Source: Quillaja saponaria
Lineage: Eukaryota; Streptophyta; Magnoliopsida; Fabales; Quillajaceae
Length of the DNA stretch: 64,000 nucleotides
Direction: 5' to 3'
Assembly (NCBI GenBank): GCA_029379385.1
Contig: CM055607.1
Coordinates: 496,001 to 560,000, forward strand
Made by a program: the position numbers and the translations under genes
The notes under the pieces: model-generated
Databases searched by the model: none
What the model saw: the letters and a program-made list of their open reading frames with translations, nothing else
Told to the model about the DNA's origin: nothing
Shown here: positions 34,396-49,000 of the stretch, one piece after another
Numbering within the stretch: the first letter of the stretch is position 1
Layout: the number at the start of each line of letters is the position of its first letter

Positions 34396-34923
34396 TTTAA
34401 AGTGTTTAGTATAAGGATAAGAATATGACGTGACACTTGTATGATATATGTGTGTGATGTGGCACTTTGCGTGACTTATTTAACAAAATTACGTATGTCC
34501 ATATTCATTATATCTTATCAAGATTACTCGTTAGAAAAATCTAAATCTAAATATATAATGGGTTTTCAAATATGTGACAATATGATATTTAAAATTTAGA
34601 TATTCTAAAATAATAAATTATTTATTACACCACAATGAAATGAGAAATTAGTACCTATTATCACAATAAATGATATAAATTATTATATTTATTACCTTAA
34701 CAAATATATTAAACATTGATTAGAGAAACACATGTAAAATTCTTCAAATTTCGAGCTATTTTTAGGCTGCATTAGTTGAGCCCATAAAAGAATATGAATG
34801 GAGATAGAAAAGGAGTTGACTGGCGCTTGATTTACAGGCGTGAAATAGTAGGATAAGGATATCTCTTTGAATAACGTTGGTTTTTGGATTAGGATATGAC
34901 GGTTAGTTGACTAGGACATCTAA
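34396..34923. other. upstream region of MIOX copy 2
   Basis: AT-rich; no gene was recognised. Similarity to the upstream of copy 1 becomes visible only from about 34924. Confidence 0.5.
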
Positions 34924-34990
34924 GATATTTTCAGTTGAGGACTCCATGCTTCCAAATTCTCCGGCAAGGACTTTTTATAGGACTATATAA
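34924..34990 (+). promoter_or_regulatory. core promoter of MIOX copy 2
   Basis: This is the counterpart of 26058-26127, with TATATAA at 34984-34990, about 119 bp upstream of the start codon. GATATTTTCAGTTGAGGACT and CTCCGGCAAGGACTT are shared with copy 1. Confidence 0.7.
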
Positions 34991-35108
34991 GGCCCCTTTG
35001 ACATTGTGTCCTCCCATAATCATTTCATATGATCAGCATAGGCATTCTTTCTTTTCCCAGCTTGTTTTTATCTCTTTACTTTTGTGTTACGCTGCTCAGT
35101 TTGAGAAG

Positions 35109-37157
35109 ATGACTATCCTCATTGAGCAACCAGAGTTTGGTATGATCATATTGGTTTCTCTTTCTTTAGCGTAATTACCTCACTGGGGATTTTTTTTATT
35201 TTTATTTTTTTTTCTGGTCATAAAAATGTAGTAATCAGAATTTCATTCTTTGCTTTCAGGCTCAGAAGTTCAGGAGCAAAAGTTCGATTCTGATACCAAA
35301 GAGCTGGTGTTGGATGGTGGATTTGTAGAGCATAAATCAGTGTCCCAGGATGGATTTGTGGCCCCAGAAACGAATGCATTTGGAAACTCCTTCAGGTCTT
35401 AATTAATTCAAGTAATTTTCATAGATAGATGGCTTTCTGCATATTCGAGTTAAAACTGACACTAGTTCTTGAAAATGTTTGACAGAGATTATGATGAAGA
35501 AAGTGAAAGGCAAAAGACAGTGGAGGAATTCTACCGGTTGCAGCACATTAACCAGACATACGACTTTGTATGCATACTTGATTTCAATCAAACTACGCAT
35601 TTCTGGACAAGGAATTTATAATAGTCATAGTCTGGATGTTTATGTGAAACTTGATTGCAATGCAGGTGAAGAGGATGAGAGAGGAATATGGGAAACTGAA
35701 CAAGATGGAGATAAGCATATGGGAGTGTTGTGAACTCCTGAATGATGTTGTGGATGATAGTGATCCTGATTTGGATGAACCACAAATTGAGCACCTCTTG
35801 CAGACTGCCGAAGCAATTAGGAAAGACTATCCTAATGAAGATTGGTTGCACTTGACTGCTCTTATTCATGGTATGTACCTCTTTAGAAATTCTTTGATTA
35901 TTTTAAGCTATAAGGTCAAACTTCATCAAGTTTTGTGTATGATAGTTGCACTACATGTATAGCCACATTTGACCCGTCCAAAAAGCAAGATTGTCGCTCT
36001 CATTCTACTTGGAGATAATGGTCCTATTCCACAAATCTCATATGGCAACATTAGCACATTTAACAAATTGTCCTTTGGCTGGTTTCAGATCTTGGAAAAA
36101 TTCTTCTTCTTCCAGAATTTGGAGGGCTTCCTCAATGGGCTGTTGTTGGTATAAATGATATTTTTATAAATTATATTTAAGTTTTCTTTAGTGGAGAGAA
36201 CTGAACAGGACAATAAACAACAATTAATTATGCAGGAGATATTTTTCCTCTTGGGTGTGCTTTTGATGAATCAAATGTTCATCACAAGGTACTTCTAAGG
36301 AATCTAAAAGGTGAATCGACTTTGTCAATGTCAGAAAGTCCAACTGATACAAATTTTGTCCTATGCATTGCAGTATTTCAAGGAAAACCCTGATTACAAA
36401 AATCCTGCTTACAATACTAAAAATGGGATCTACACCGAAGGATGTGGACTAAACAATGTGGCCATGTCATGGGGGCATGATGACTATATGTACCTGGTAA
36501 GTCTTCAGTTCATGATCACCTTTTAAAATCATAAGAACTTAACTTTGAAAATTGAACTACTTACATTCTAATACCCTGCTCATCAAAATCTTCAGGTTGC
36601 CAAGAAAAATGGCACAACTTTACCTCCAGCTGCATTGTTCATTATCCGATATCACTCTTTCTATCGTAAGACTTACACATCAAAATTCTTCTCTTCAGTT
36701 TACAGGCAAAGTATTCAGTCTTTATCAATCTGATACATATATAATGATTTCAATATTGCAGCCTTACATAAGGCAGGTGCATATACATACTTGATGAATG
36801 AGGAGGATGTTGAGAACTTGAAGTGGCTTAAGATATTCAAGTAATTAATTAAGCTTTAGTTTTCTTCTTGTCTTAATTATTTATTTATTTAAATTCATTA
36901 TGTTGTCATATATATATATATTCAAATAGTTAATTTACTGTTGAAAATTATGCACAGTAAATATGATCTCTACAGTAAGAGCAAAGTTCGAATTGATGTT
37001 GAAAAAGTTAAACCATACTATCAATTCCTCATTGACAAGGTGAGTATATATTCCATTTCTTATAAACTTGTTTGCTAGTTTTAATCTTTCCTCCTTTAGC
37101 ATTCTAAGCTTGGGGATGATTTGTTTGCAGTATTTCCCCTCAAAGCTCAGATGGTGA
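35109..37157 (+). CDS. MIOX: myo-inositol oxygenase, copy 2
   Basis: This is the tandem paralogue of the gene at 26263. It has the same eleven-exon structure and phases: 35109-35139, 35260-35395, 35486-35567, 35666-35870, 36089-36148, 36236-36288, 36374-36496, 36596-36665, 36762-36840, 36958-37039 and 37131-37157. It encodes 315 residues; one codon is lost in exon 1 (MTILIEQPEFGSE against [14 protein letters not shown]). All iron ligands are kept (H126, H151, D152, H224, H250, D283). Substitutions relative to copy 1 are spread over most exons (for example ENPDYKNPAYN against [11 protein letters not shown]). In contrast, the second half of exon 4 is almost identical between the two. No lesions were seen, so both copies are likely active and possibly differ in expression. 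Confidence 0.97.
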
Positions 37158-39243
37158 ACAATGGAAAATTTCAAGGCATGAATGATGAGGGGTGCCCTGA
37201 ATAGAGCTGTCATGAAATGAGATGTGCAGAATCAGCGGAGATACAACTTAAAAAGTATTTGTTTGCTTCCTTAATTAAATAAAAAGGTGTTGATTTGTTG
37301 TCTTCATCAGTTTGTAGCTCAATAAATGTAATTCTCTTAACTGATTTGTTTTCCATTAATGAAATTATTTTCATTCCATTCGTGTATTGTCAAAATAGGT
37401 AATGAGGTCTGAGTGGCCACTTGTGAGTTATTTAACCTCCTCATGGGGTCAAGCACATGCCCTTTTCTTTTAAATTCTAATGGTCGGTCTCTATAGTTTT
37501 TTACTTGATAAATAAATATTGTAAATCTTATTATTTATTATTAAAATTATATTTTATCACATATGGTAAGAAATATTAAATTGGAAATAGTAAAATATAT
37601 TTCAGTAAAAATAATAATATTGGATACAACTAATGGAGCTTTCATATATAAAATCCTCTACTCTACCAAAATTAGGAGATCATGTATGACTAAAATTGGT
37701 CCAAGATAGGGAATTGAAAGCCATATTTGATACATATATAGTTTTTTAAGTTTTGTATGAGTAGTTCTCACACTCTCTTCCGATATTACAAAAATTAGTT
37801 AATTCATGAGTTTCTATTTTACTACTTGAACTACACTCTGTAGTTATTCCTATATTTTTTATGTTATTAACTTGGTTGGTTTTTATTATTTCTAACTATG
37901 TACATTAATTATATCTAAACTTCTATGAAATAATAAATAAAAAAAGCTACCATCTAAAGTTTGCGTGTTTATGTGAATCATTGAATTGAGGATGAGAGGA
38001 AAGGGATGAGAATATTTAAATAATAATGGGCATTAATTATATTGCAATAATGTATGCTGATAATTTTGTTTAATTCAATCAATTAAAGCGTGACGATGCC
38101 ATTTACTCAGAAGAGACAAATATTTTTGTAGAAAAATAATTTGGTACTATTTAGATCCCAAAAACAATTGGCATTATCCCAATCTCTAGCTACAAAAATT
38201 TAGATTAGGTTTAATTCTGTGAGTGCATAACTTTTTACTATAGTCCTCTAAAACAGTTTTCCAAAACAATTAATTTTATTTGTTAAGATTTATAATTTTT
38301 CAAAAGAAATTATATTTTCTCATTAACATGTTATTTATATAATTAAAATAATTTTTGTAAAACTATTAGATCCACTAAGACTAATGTATCTACAATTACA
38401 TCCTCGATGGAAGGCGCGAATGCAAGATGCCGGCAGAATGATTGGTCTGACAGAGGCTAGGGTTGCTTCCTTCCCACCATGTCTTCCCTTGTGTGTCCGG
38501 TATATAAAGCTAGTGCACGATAAAGAATGGAAACTGTTGTATAAAAAATATTAAGTATGTCACTATTTTTATGTTAAGTTTGTCTATTGTATTTGTACCT
38601 AAAAGAATAAAATTGATTGGCAAATATTTCTGAATTAGATTACTTTATTTTTTAATTAAAGAATAATAATAATAAAAAGGAATAATGGTCCGGGCCGTCT
38701 ACGTGCACGGAAGCTCCTGGACTCATCCGTGTATAAGAGGTCCCTTAATTTTATGCAAAAAAAATAAAAAAATAAATACAATTTGGGTCTGGTACTGGTA
38801 CAGCCCATCAGACTAAAACTACCCAATGAGGTACGAGCAAGCGTCAAACAGAAGAAGGAATAGACAAGAAAAGGAAAGGAGAACACACGTGCCATGCACA
38901 CGTACTGTCCCTGTCCACCTGTTCGCCTTTCTTTGTCTTTCCTCCAGCACAAGTCAGCTCTCAATTCTCTATTTTTCATTCTTCTTTCGCAGATTTTCTC
39001 GTACATACATTTTCAAAAGCCTATATCTCAGTCTATACGAGTTCACTGTCCCTCATTTTCCTAAGTTATCGTTCAAGCCCTACTCAATCCCCCTCGTCCA
39101 TTTGCTTCTGCTGGAAATTTTCAAACAATCTGTATATACAAACCCTTTATCTTCTATTGGAATCAAGGGTTATAGGTTTGCATTAAACCCTTGGAATTTA
39201 TAGTCATTTACAATTAGGGTTCATATTTTTAATACTTGTTTTA
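37158..39243. other. MIOX copy 2 3' flank, GRP promoter and leader
   Basis: No gene was found. A TATA-like TATATAAA lies at 38501-38508. The stretch at about 38880-39000 (CACGTACTGTCCCTGTCC and TCAGCTCTCAATTCTCTA) is matched in front of the GRP relic at about 29390-29490, so it is probably leader. The rest is AT-rich. Confidence 0.5.
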
Positions 39244-42200
39244 ATGGCTCACGTTCCGTTTTTTATATTCCTTTCATTCATTTTGAACATCTTTACCCTT
39301 TTTACCATATACCCATATTTGTATGCTAGTTTAAGCGATGAATTCTCCATTATCGGGTTTGATTTTGACGATTTTCATGGAGATTATATGCCTCCATCGC
39401 CTCCACCACCTTTACCGCCGCCTCACCCTCCATCACTTTCGTGCGAAAATGATCTTCATGGAACTGGATCTCTTGATACATCCTGTGAGCTTAATTCTAG
39501 TTCGATTTTTAGTAACCATGTATATATAGAGGGAAATGGAAGTCTACATATACTTCCCAGTGTAAATCTGAGCTGCCCGGTATTGGGTTGCTCAATTTTC
39601 ATTAATATAAGCGGGGATTTCAATTTAAGTAGTAATTCACTGATCATTGCCGGGACTGTAATTGTGAAATCTGGCAATGCAAGCTTGCTAGAAGGGTCGG
39701 TGATAAATGTTACTGGGTTAGCAGGTGCACCCCCGCCACAGACCAGCGGTTCACCCTCGGGAGTTCAAGGTGCGGGTGGAGGGCATGGTGGGAGAGGGGC
39801 TAGTTGTGTTACAGATAATACGAAACTCCCAGATGATATTTGGGGTGGGGATGCATACTCGTGGTCGTCATTAGATGAGCCATGGAGTTATGGAAGTAAG
39901 GGCGGGACCACTAGTAAAGAAGATAAGTATGGTGGGGAAGGAGGCGGGAGGATTAAGTTTGAAATTGCAGATTCAATTGAACTTTCTGGAGATCTTTTGG
40001 CAGATGGAGGTGATGGTGGAATCAAGGGTGGAGGAGGGTCTGGCGGAAGCATTTATATCAAATCTCATAGAATGTAATATTTTCTGCCTTTATTAATTAA
40101 TTCTATCTGAAGCAATTACCCGTTAAAGCATGTGCATATTAGTTTTTAGGATTAATCCAGAACATGGATGCTATATTAATCTTTCTGGTATTTAGAGTTA
40201 AGCATATACTTTGCCTTTACTAATCATTAGTCAGTCCACAGTCCATCTTATACTTTTATACCATCTTATATGTGTATAGCATATATGTAGAAATTCATAT
40301 ATGCTCTGTTTGCATTGCCCAAAGCTGATATAAATAATTGCTTGCTCCTATACTATAGGAGAAAAAAAGAAGAGAAGAACTTAGAGAAAAGTAAACTAAC
40401 ATTCACATCGTGTGTTTCTTTGTGCTTGCTGAGTACATTGGGAAGATAAATTTTGGCATCTAGGAGAAAAGAGAGTTAATATGTGAACCTGAGGATTGTT
40501 AGGGGGCGCACATTGTAGATACTGTTTCTTAAGCTACAGACATATAACTACTGGGTTTTGAACCGTGATCTCACTCACTACTCTTGCACTTAAAGGGGAG
40601 GATGTGCTAAGTTCATTAGTAAAGAGGTGATTGTGTAGACATTTTTTTTCTTTGCGCCAAAGCATTGTGGATGTTGTTTGTTCTTTATGTTATGAGGTGG
40701 TACTCAACACAGATACATTGTGTTTTTTTGTGAGAGGCATTGTTATTGGTTAGTAAATAATGGTGTCTTGACTGCTGAAAATTGATTGCATGGTTAATGG
40801 TAAAAGGAGGTCCTCAATGCAGCACAATTTGCTAAGTTTGGGTTGTTTAGCTACCCAACAAAAGCAACAATAGGCATTTGCATGGGTCCACAACTGTTTT
40901 TTGGTGAATCAGCTAACCTGCTGCTTTTCTACAAAAAGCAGAGAAAGTCCAAATTTCAAATTGCCCCTCAGAATGCTCTTAAGAGTTATTAAAAACTAGG
41001 AACAAGATAGAAAGTTATACAAATTTTTCCAAACTAATTATTTTCCTCTCTAAAGAGCAGGACTGGAAGTGGCAGGATAACTGCCTCTGGAGGTAATGGA
41101 TTTGCTGGTGGTGGAGGTGGAAGAGTTTCTATCAATGTTTTCAGCAGGCATGATGATACAGAATTCTTTATTCATGGTGTGGCACTGAAATTTTGTTTCT
41201 GAACTCAAACTTTAGTCTGTCTGATTTTTTTCTTATCATAGTGTTGTCATAAATTTAGTCCTTGGTAAGAAAAATGATCATTCCTAATGCTACTGAAAGC
41301 TTCTTCTGCTTCTTTTTAGGAGGAAGGAGTTTAGGATGCCCTGAGAACTCTGGTGCTGCAGGGACATATTATGATGCTGTTCCCCGGAGTCTTACAATTT
41401 GCAATCACAACTTGTCCACACAGACTGACACACTTCTGTTAGAGTTTCCTAAGCAGTTTCTTTGGACTAATGTTTATATTCGCGATCATGCCAAGGCTTT
41501 GGTTCCTCTTTATTGGAGCCGTGTTCAGGTAATTGAAGATTTGAATTTCTTCTTTGACAAAAATTGACATTGTTGGCCTGCCATGGCATGTATCTTATAG
41601 CACGGCATTATTTGGTAATTAGTGTGTAATAGATTTCTGTTTGGTGGTCATATTATGACTTTAAAATGTTTGTCTCTTGCTATAGAAACAGGACTACCCA
41701 TGGACTAGTTCTTGCCACTTCTATCAAAAGTTAATAAAGTGCACAAGGATCATTTGTTAAGATGGTTGATCACTTTGAGACAGCTATAAGGGCATGCTAT
41801 CCAACTGTTACCTTCTGACCATAAAACCTGATTTATTTATTTATTTTTTTATGAGGGAATTGCACTTATTAGGGGACATACAGGAATACAAAATGGTACT
41901 TTTCATTGTCTGGAGGAATACTTTTAGTATGTTTATTTATTTATTTTAGTTGTTACGACTTGCAATATAGTACCATATTCCCTCCTACTAAACGGAAGAT
42001 AGTCTGGATACTGACTGGTTATGGTCTTCTACGAGTGTCCTCATTTAAAATTGTTTGGGAACTCATTCTTTTTCCAACACAAGGTAGAGAATTTTTCATC
42101 TACATCTCTTTCTTCTTCTTTTTATTTTTTATTTTATTTTATCACTTTTATCCATGCCAATCTCGGCTTCCTTGAATTTTTTGACTTCCCATCTTTTGCC

Positions 42201-42577
42201 TCATCTCTTTTTCTTAAAAAAGTCATTTTTTGAATTACTTATACTACACATCCAATTACTATCCACTTACTATCATCAATCAAATGTACTCCAAGATCAC
42301 ACAATACTCCAAACAGTGTATTCCTTTACTTCATCCAACTAGTGGACTACATTCAGAGGCTCTTGACTTGATGTTTTCAATTAATAATTTTTCATCATAC
42401 TATTATAGTTTATGCTTCCATAAAAAAGTAATACATTGTAATTTATACACTATACAGGTCCGTGGCTTGATTCGTTTGACATGTGGGGCTGTTTTGAGCT
42501 TTGGGCTTGCCCATTATGCTTCATCAGAGTTTGAGTTAATGGCAGAAGAACTTCTAATGAGTGACTCAGAAGTCAAG

Positions 42578-43022
42578 GCAAGTGGAAGGCACCTTTATAT
42601 GCAAGATTCATGAATGCTACCTTTTTATACCCATTTAATGCATTGTGTAATTTCCTCCTTCTTTTACTCTTTTTGCTTTTCTCTGGTAATAACATCCTGA
42701 TAAAAGAAAATATCGTGTAATTTTATCAGTGTCTTCCTCAAGTGGCTTCTTATATTCTTTTTTTGGGCTCCATTTATAATTATTTAAGAATCATCTTTTT
42801 GTTCTTACTCTGCTGTTACTTTTTCATGGTCTTTGGTGAAACAATGATATTAATCTTTTAGGACATCTGCCTCTCGACTTAGTATTTATCCTATTGCATT
42901 ATCGCACTATACATATGCCACAGCTGCACCCATTTTCCATCTTCCCTTTATCTATGATTTACCATTCTATTGGGATATATTTATGTGATTTACTGCTCTT
43001 TTGCTTTTATCTTGAATTTTAG
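42578..43022 (+). other. GC-AG intron of the GRP gene (intron 4)
   Basis: Exon 4 ends GTCAAG and is followed by GCAAGT, not GT. The reading frame and the family's amino-acid order (SEVK joined to IFGALRMSVK) require the splice exactly here. The acceptor is TTTTAG. GC-AG introns are a small but real class in plants, and AAG|GCAAGT fits their strong consensus. The next GT would add four bases and break the frame. Confidence 0.85.
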
Positions 43023-46000
43023 ATATTTGGAGCTCTTCGCATGTCTGTCAAGATTCACTTGATGTGGAATTCCAAAATGCTTATAGATTGTGGTGCTGAT
43101 TCAATTGTTGCAACATCCTTGCTTGAGGCTAGCAATTTGGTAGTCCTTAAGGTAGTTTGTCCTCTCCTATTCACTAAGAAACTTATTCGTGATGCTTGGG
43201 TGCATGAAATCATACTTTCACATCTTTGTCTCAGGAATCATCTGTTATACATTCAAATGCAAATTTGGGAGTTCATGGACAAGGTTTTTTGAACTTATCT
43301 GGGCCTGGAGATTTGATTGAAGCTCAGCATCTGGTTTTATCATTATTTTTTAGTATCAATGTAAGTTGAAGCTCATAATATAGTGTTTACGCATTTTATT
43401 CTGAAGAGTTTTCAGTGTTCTCTCTAATGCGATAGATAGATGAGGTATCCTTTACGTGAACACTTGGGCTAATTCCAGAATAAATTGTCTTCTTGTATTT
43501 GAAGTAACCTGAATGGCTGAAATTTAATTTCTTTGTTGTTAACCCTGTGCACATTTAAAATGAAGAAGTGCCTATCAATTTTGTATTTTTCATTGTTGTT
43601 TTAGTCATTTCATAGTGAGGACTAGCTTTACGAGGACTTCTTTAAATCTAGTTTTTCTATTTTGGCATTTGTTCTTTAAGTTTCTGTATGTTGTGGAGTT
43701 TAACTTTTACTTACTGAGTTAATTCATTTCCAGAAATATTAGGTAAACATTTACATATTGAACGGTGGAAACAATCAATGAATTTTAATATTTATATGAT
43801 TTTAAATGGAGAGTTATGAATGATAAAGATCTTTTTTTAAAAGTAGCCGCCAAAGAAAAATTCAAAAGAAGCTGTTAATTGTATTTTTATTTTTGTTGAA
43901 TGATAGTGGTGTATGTAGATTCTGTTTGTGATCTAATTTCTTAATTTCTTAATTTGTTACTTGTGTTAATAGGGTTTTGAGGCTTATGTAACTCTCTTTT
44001 CTAGATCACTTATGCTGAGAATTGTAGAATTCTGTGTCACTATAAGGAGTTGATCTCACTTGGCAATATTTGACCTTTAAAATTTATCCTTGTGAATGAA
44101 GGTTGGGCCTGGATCGGTTCTGCGAGGTCCCTTGGTGGCTGCTGGTGATAGTGATATGTAAGTTATGAAACTGCATTATACATGAGGCAATGATGAGTTA
44201 TTTGGTTGATATATATTTTTGAAATTGGCAGGACACCGCAACTGTACTGTGATCTTGCAGATTGCCCAATGGAACTGCTGAATCCACCTGAAGATTGTAA
44301 CGTGAACTCTACTTTGGTCTTCACTCTTCAGGTGTTTCATTAACCTGATTGATAACTAAGTCCTCATCTTGCGAAAATTAATGGATGGATTGCCATGAAT
44401 CATTTGGTTTTCATATTCCTTACAAATAGTTGGCATGGGTTGCTGCTGCAGATATGTCGTGTTGAAGATATTGCTGTTCAAGGCATCATTACGGGCTCAG
44501 TTGTTCACTTTCACTGGGTTAGAACTGTTGTTATCCACTCTTCTGGAGCAGTCAGTACATCCAGGCTGGGTATGGCCTTTTGCCTGTACATACTCTTTTT
44601 TTTTTCTTGTCTTTTCTTCACGATTTATAGAGTTTGATTCATAGCTTTCAGGTGAGTCATGCATTCTAGTTTATCTTGTACTATTGGATTTGGATGATTT
44701 GCAGGCTGCACTGGTGGGTTGGGTAAGGGGTAAGCATTTTGAGAATGGTATTGGTGGTGGTGGAGGGCATGGAGGATATGGTGGGGATGGATATTATAAT
44801 GGCAGTTTCATTGATGGTGGTGTCACATATGGGGATGCTGATTTGCCTTGTGAACTTGGTAGCGGTAGTGGAGATGCTAGCCTAGCTGGTGCAACTGCAG
44901 GTGGTGGTATTGTTGGTAAGTTGTAGGCTTTAGCCCATTCATCAAGTCAAAAAAACTTTAAATCCTGGTAGCTGTAGGAGGAAACTATGCGAGATATCAT
45001 ACTGTGGCAAAAACATGATTACATTATTCTTTGTTTTCTTATTTTGGACAGTGATGGGTTCACTGGGCCACTCATTGTCAGTTTTGTCTGTGAATGGTTC
45101 ACTCAGAGCTGACGGTGAGAGCTTTGGAGAAGATATTAGAGGGCAAGATTGTAGGTCCATTTCGAGCATAGGTCCTGGGGGTGGATCTGGTGGAACCATT
45201 CTTTTGTTTGTTCAGACATTGTCTCTTGGCGACTCTTCTATAATCTCAGCAATTGGAGGACATGGTAGTCCTAGTGGCAGTGGAGGTGGAGGTGGTGGTA
45301 GGATTCACTTTCACTGGTCAAATGTACCCGTTGGAGATGAATATGTTCCTTTAGCAAGTGTTAAAGGAAGCATCCATACAGGGTAAGTATATTGCAAAGG
45401 AGGTCACTTTTAATTTTACTTACATTTGTAGTTTCTGATGAAGATTATGTTAATTCTGCAACCACATCGCTGATACTTGTTTGTTACGTTCTCTCAAAGC
45501 TTTCATCATTTTTCTCCTTTTCGTTATCTCAAAAAGCTATTTGCTGCAGTGATATCTTTTCCTTGTACCCCACATTGATCACTTTTGGGTGGTGATCTTT
45601 TCAAAATTGTTTGGTTTTTAAGTCTTTATTTCTCACAACAGGGGGGGATTTGGTCGAGGTCAAGGTCTTCCTGGAAAGAATGGGACGATTACTGGAAAGG
45701 CTTGTCCAAGAGGGTTGTATGGTCTCTTTTGTCAGGTAGGGTTGCAGTTTATCATGTTTCACTGTTCTTTCCAATTATTTAAAGCCATGCATTACTTTAG
45801 CCGTTGTATAAATTAAGGTTTAAAAACTCTAGCTGGCTGCAACCTTGTTTTAGTTGATTGTTTTGTCCTGAATTTTGAAAGTAGATATGATCTCCACTCA
45901 ACTTAACTCAGATAAGCTTTTGTCCCAGACTAGGAGTACCTCTATATTTCTAAATTATTTTAGTCTCTGAAATGTTATTGCTGTTTGGTAGGTATTAAGT

Positions 46001-49000
46001 AGGTCAATAGGATTTTAGTTCCTATATATGTTTTCCTCCATAGTTAACTGGTAGAGATTTTGAGGATAAGAATTGAAAATTTATTGTGCTTCAAGAGGTT
46101 TTAGTCAACAATATCCATTAGTTCGTATATACTGAACTACCTTGTTGTCTTTATAATTGAGGTGTTGAGGGTAATTCCTTGTTTTTTTAAATATAGATGC
46201 ATGTCTTTTAACTGTATGAGCAAATTGTGATGCAGGAATGCCCTGTTGGTACTTTTAAAAATGTCAGCGGATCTGATAGAGCCCTTTGTCATAGTTGCCT
46301 TCCAAACGATCTTCCACACCGTGCCATATATGTTTCTGTTCGGGGTATTCTCAGATCTTTTGTTGCTCTTTCACACGGGCACAACTTAATAGGAAGCATG
46401 ACTAAATAAGGCTTGCAAAACTTCAATAATATTATCAGTCCCTGCAGAATTTATTCTTATAGTCTTTTCATCCCTTGTTAATAGGTGGTGTCACAGAGAC
46501 TCCTTGTCCATACAAGTGCATATCTGACAGATATCACATGCCAAACTGTTATACGGCTTTTGAGGAGTTGGTATACACTTTTGGTGGGCCATTGGTTTTT
46601 TGGTCTTCTTCTCATAGGTCTCCTCATCCTTTTAGCTCTAGTTCTCAGTGTTGCACGAATGAAATATGTTGGTGTGGATGAGTTAACGGCCCTTGTGCCT
46701 GCTCGACATGAGACTCGAATAAGCCACTCTTTTCCTTTCCTGGAGTCACTGAATGAGGTAACTTACTAACTCTTTTCTCGTATGGTGCATGAATTCTCCT
46801 TTCGACTGTCACCCAGAGGCCAGTTACATGTTGTTACACTTCATAACAGTAATAATCCTGTAAATTTTCAGGTAATTGAAACAAATAGAACTGAGGAATC
46901 CCAGAGCCATGTGCACAGATTGTATTTCATGGGCCCAAATACATTCAGTGAACCTTGGCATCTACCTCATTACCCTCCGGAGCAAGTGATGGAAATTGTG
47001 TAAGCCTTTCCATGCCTGATAAGTTTGTGATTCACTGAAGCAGCATTGGTTGCTACAATATTCATTCCACTTTATTCCATTTCATGCAAGATGCTTTCTC
47101 TATAGTTTGTGTTTTCTATTTTGTCAATCTCATATACTTAATTCACATGGCAGATATGAAGATGCATTCAATAGATTTGTGGATGAGATCAATTGTTTAG
47201 CTGCTTATCACTGGTGGGAAGGATCAGTCTACAGTATCCTATCAGTTCTTGCATATCCACTTGCATGGTCGTGGCTACAAAGGCGGCGAAGAAAGAAGTT
47301 ACAACAACTTAGAGAATTTGTTCGATCAGAATACGATCATGCTTGCTTACGTTCTTGTCGCTCACGTGCTCTTTATGAAGGACTTAAGGTTTCCTTGATC
47401 AGAATTTATTTCTCAATCTAATTCCCTTCTGAGTGTGTTTTTCTTTGAAGGGAAGTCTAAACTCTAAACCCATAGCATGGGTTGCTGCATTCATGCTGTG
47501 GAGACCACCTATTTGTTTCTGGCTCAGGTGAGCCCCCACGGTGTGGATGCAGCCACTCACTTCCTGGTTTAGCGTTTCCTCTTTTGAATCAACTAACTTA
47601 ATGGTTTTATGCCTTCTTTTGATGATGATAACTCATTTGTTAAGTAATCTTAAATTAAATGTTTATTTATTTGATGTGCTCATTTAGTTATGAGAGCTCT
47701 TAATTGCTTCTAACCTTTGTATTTCGCTTTCTATTCTCCTAATCTGGCATTACCAAATAAGAGTTAAAAACAATTATCATAAATGATTCCCTGCACTCAA
47801 ACCCTAGCATAATTGATATTCTGTGTTTTTTTATCAATGTTAAATCACAATAATAGTTACTGTATCATATTACAGGTAGCTGCAACTTCTGATCTAATGC
47901 TAGCCTATCTGGACTTTTTCCTTGGTGGGGATGAGAAAAGACCTGATCTTCCTCATCGTCTTCATCAAAGATTTCCAATGTCTTTAATTTTTGGAGGAGA
48001 TGGAAGTTACATGGCTCCTTTCTCTCTACATAGTGATAATATTCTAACCAGCATCATGAGTCAGGTTTGTTATCAGCTTTTGTGTTGATTAAGTAATGTT
48101 TCTTAATGCATTATTCTTGTTGGTTGATTGTTACATATCACGTATGTCTATTTTTCAGTCCGTTCCACCTACCATATGGTATCGACTGGTGGCTGGTCTT
48201 AATGCTCAGCTTCGCCTTGTCCGCCGTGGACGTTTAAAAATAACTTTCGGTCGTGTCATGAGCTGGCTGGATACACATGCAAACCCTACTTTATGTGCAT
48301 ATGGTGTATCTATTCATCTTGCCTGGTTTCAGCCTACAGCATCAGGATATTGGCAGTTTGGACTTGTAGTACGTGCTACTGAGAATGACAGAACGGATTT
48401 GCCATCTGAAGGTCTGAATGAATCAAGGATACCTGGAAAACAGTCATGGTAACTGTCGATGATTTCTATTGACACCAGTTTTATGAGTTTTTTTTATTTT
48501 TTATTTTTATTTTTATTTTTTTTAATTTCTTTACTTTGTTATATGCAGTTTTCCTAGAATCCCTAGGAATCAAGTGGACCATGTGAGAGTCAATGAACAT
48601 CTAATGACATCTAGAAGGATGGCTGGGGAAATTTTAAATGCCAAGAGCTTAAGAACTCTTAAGGAGAAAGAAACTATATCTTATCCATTTACTTTCATAA
48701 TTTATAATACAAAACCTGTTGGCCATCAGGTACTAAATGCTCTTATTGTAGTGAATGAGTTTTTCTTAACGTTTTCTACATAACATCTAATAAATAGCCA
48801 CATATATATTTTTCTGACTTTTTCCACATGTCATTGCAGGATCTTGTTGGTCTAATCGTCTCTGTACTACTTTTAGGAGATTTCATCTTAGTATTGCTAA
48901 CTTCGCTTCAGCTATATTCTGTTTCACTATTGGACTTCTTCTTAGTTTTGTTTATTCTTCCTCTTGGTGTACTATATCCATTTCCAGCTGGAATCAATGC

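Noticed and set aside
38656..39203. Overlapping frames of 116 and 125 codons upstream of GRP.
   Set aside because: They lie in the GRP leader, are duplicated with frame changes at 29.4 kb, and show no conserved protein.
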